From assembly GCF_000376805.1 (NCBI RefSeq), contig NZ_AQXT01000002.1, positions 1,550,001 to 1,614,000 of the forward strand: a stretch of 64,000 nucleotides of DNA. Reading direction: 5' to 3'. The notes beneath the pieces are model-generated. The model saw nothing but the letters and a program-made list of their open reading frames with translations, did no database searches and was not told the origin of the DNA. Shown one piece after another: positions 63,975 through 64,000 of the stretch (positions within the stretch are counted from its first letter, which is position 1; each line of letters starts with the position of its first letter). The DNA is from Henriciella marina DSM 19595. Its GTDB lineage: Bacteria > Pseudomonadota > Alphaproteobacteria > Caulobacterales > Hyphomonadaceae. The position numbers were made by a program, and so were the translations under genes.

Positions 63975-64000
63975 ATGTCAGCGAATAGGTCAATCATGCC
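63975..64000 (+). CDS. Possible start of a gene running off the window
   Basis: An ATG at 63975 preceded by GAGGGGCAGGTC opens a frame to the window end (MSANRSIM). Nothing else supports it; the 98 bp before it hold a weak hairpin and no other gene. Confidence 0.25.

Noticed and set aside
63698-63997. A 99-codon minus-strand frame over sciP
   Set aside because: It is antisense to a well-conserved sciP gene and resembles no family.

Overview
The window reads as chromosomal DNA of a stalked or budding, holdfast-forming alphaproteobacterium of the Caulobacterales, most likely in or near the Hyphomonadaceae. This rests on the holdfast-anchor operon hfaABD, a SciP homologue (the CtrA-associated cell-cycle regulator), an exact TTAA-N7-TTAA CtrA-type box, high GC, and an rRNA operon of alphaproteobacterial size with tRNA-Ile and tRNA-Ala in the spacer. 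I see no phage, insertion sequence, transposase or CRISPR array. The assignment comes from gene content and motifs, with no database search.

Layout. 1-1.7 kb: the end of an N-acyltransferase-like gene, a phosphopantetheinyl transferase and an ECF sigma factor. 2.0-8.0 kb: tamA-tamB, the outer-membrane translocation and assembly module. 8.0-12.9 kb: a leftward valine-catabolism operon (mmsA, a small lipoprotein, isobutyryl-CoA dehydrogenase, 3-hydroxyisobutyryl-CoA hydrolase, mmsB) facing a divergent LysR regulator whose intergenic region carries a 14-bp palindrome that recurs inside the regulator gene. 13.9-15.1 kb: an acyl-CoA-dehydrogenase-fold flavoprotein. 15.2-21.7 kb: a leftward rrn operon (16S, Ile, Ala, 23S, 5S, initiator tRNA-Met, terminator) headed by five evenly spaced repeat units, each with a TTGACG-N17-TAnnnG promoter. 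21.8-25.3 kb: a CBS-domain protein and hfaABD behind a consensus sigma-54 promoter.

25.4-31 kb: a small membrane protein, a TonB-dependent receptor, an unfamiliar Cys/Gly-rich secreted protein, a PAS protein and a gamma-carbonic anhydrase. 31-32 kb: a CtrA-type box, a candidate 140-nt terminated transcript and phoH. 32-36.7 kb: an osmoprotectant-type ABC transporter with permease and binding protein fused, and an ATPase gene that seems to start at CTG; DUF3126, a membrane protein, cysE and a tandem-PilZ protein. 36.8-39 kb: a GMC oxidoreductase and a GYF/Cas2-like protein. 39-44.1 kb: an RND efflux pump with its TetR repressor and operator. 44.2-48.2 kb: nitroreductase, acyl-CoA ligase and acyl-CoA dehydrogenase.

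48.3-53.8 kb: a rightward run of two YceI proteins, a cytochrome b561-YceI fusion, tsaC/sua5, a PaiB-like protein and a D-2-hydroxyacid dehydrogenase. 53.8-56.4 kb: cupin, desaturase, nudK-like and YegP-like genes. 56.5-59.1 kb: a cyanide-insensitive-type bd oxidase. 59.2-64 kb: peroxiredoxin, HAD hydrolase, MgtC-like protein, a 1.1-kb gene-free region dense in hairpins and repeats, mnmA, sciP and perhaps the start of another gene. The most unusual signals are the five-promoter rrn array, the CtrA-box leader before phoH, the repeated LysR palindrome, the sigma-54 hfa promoter, the hairpin-rich gap before mnmA and several unfamiliar proteins.
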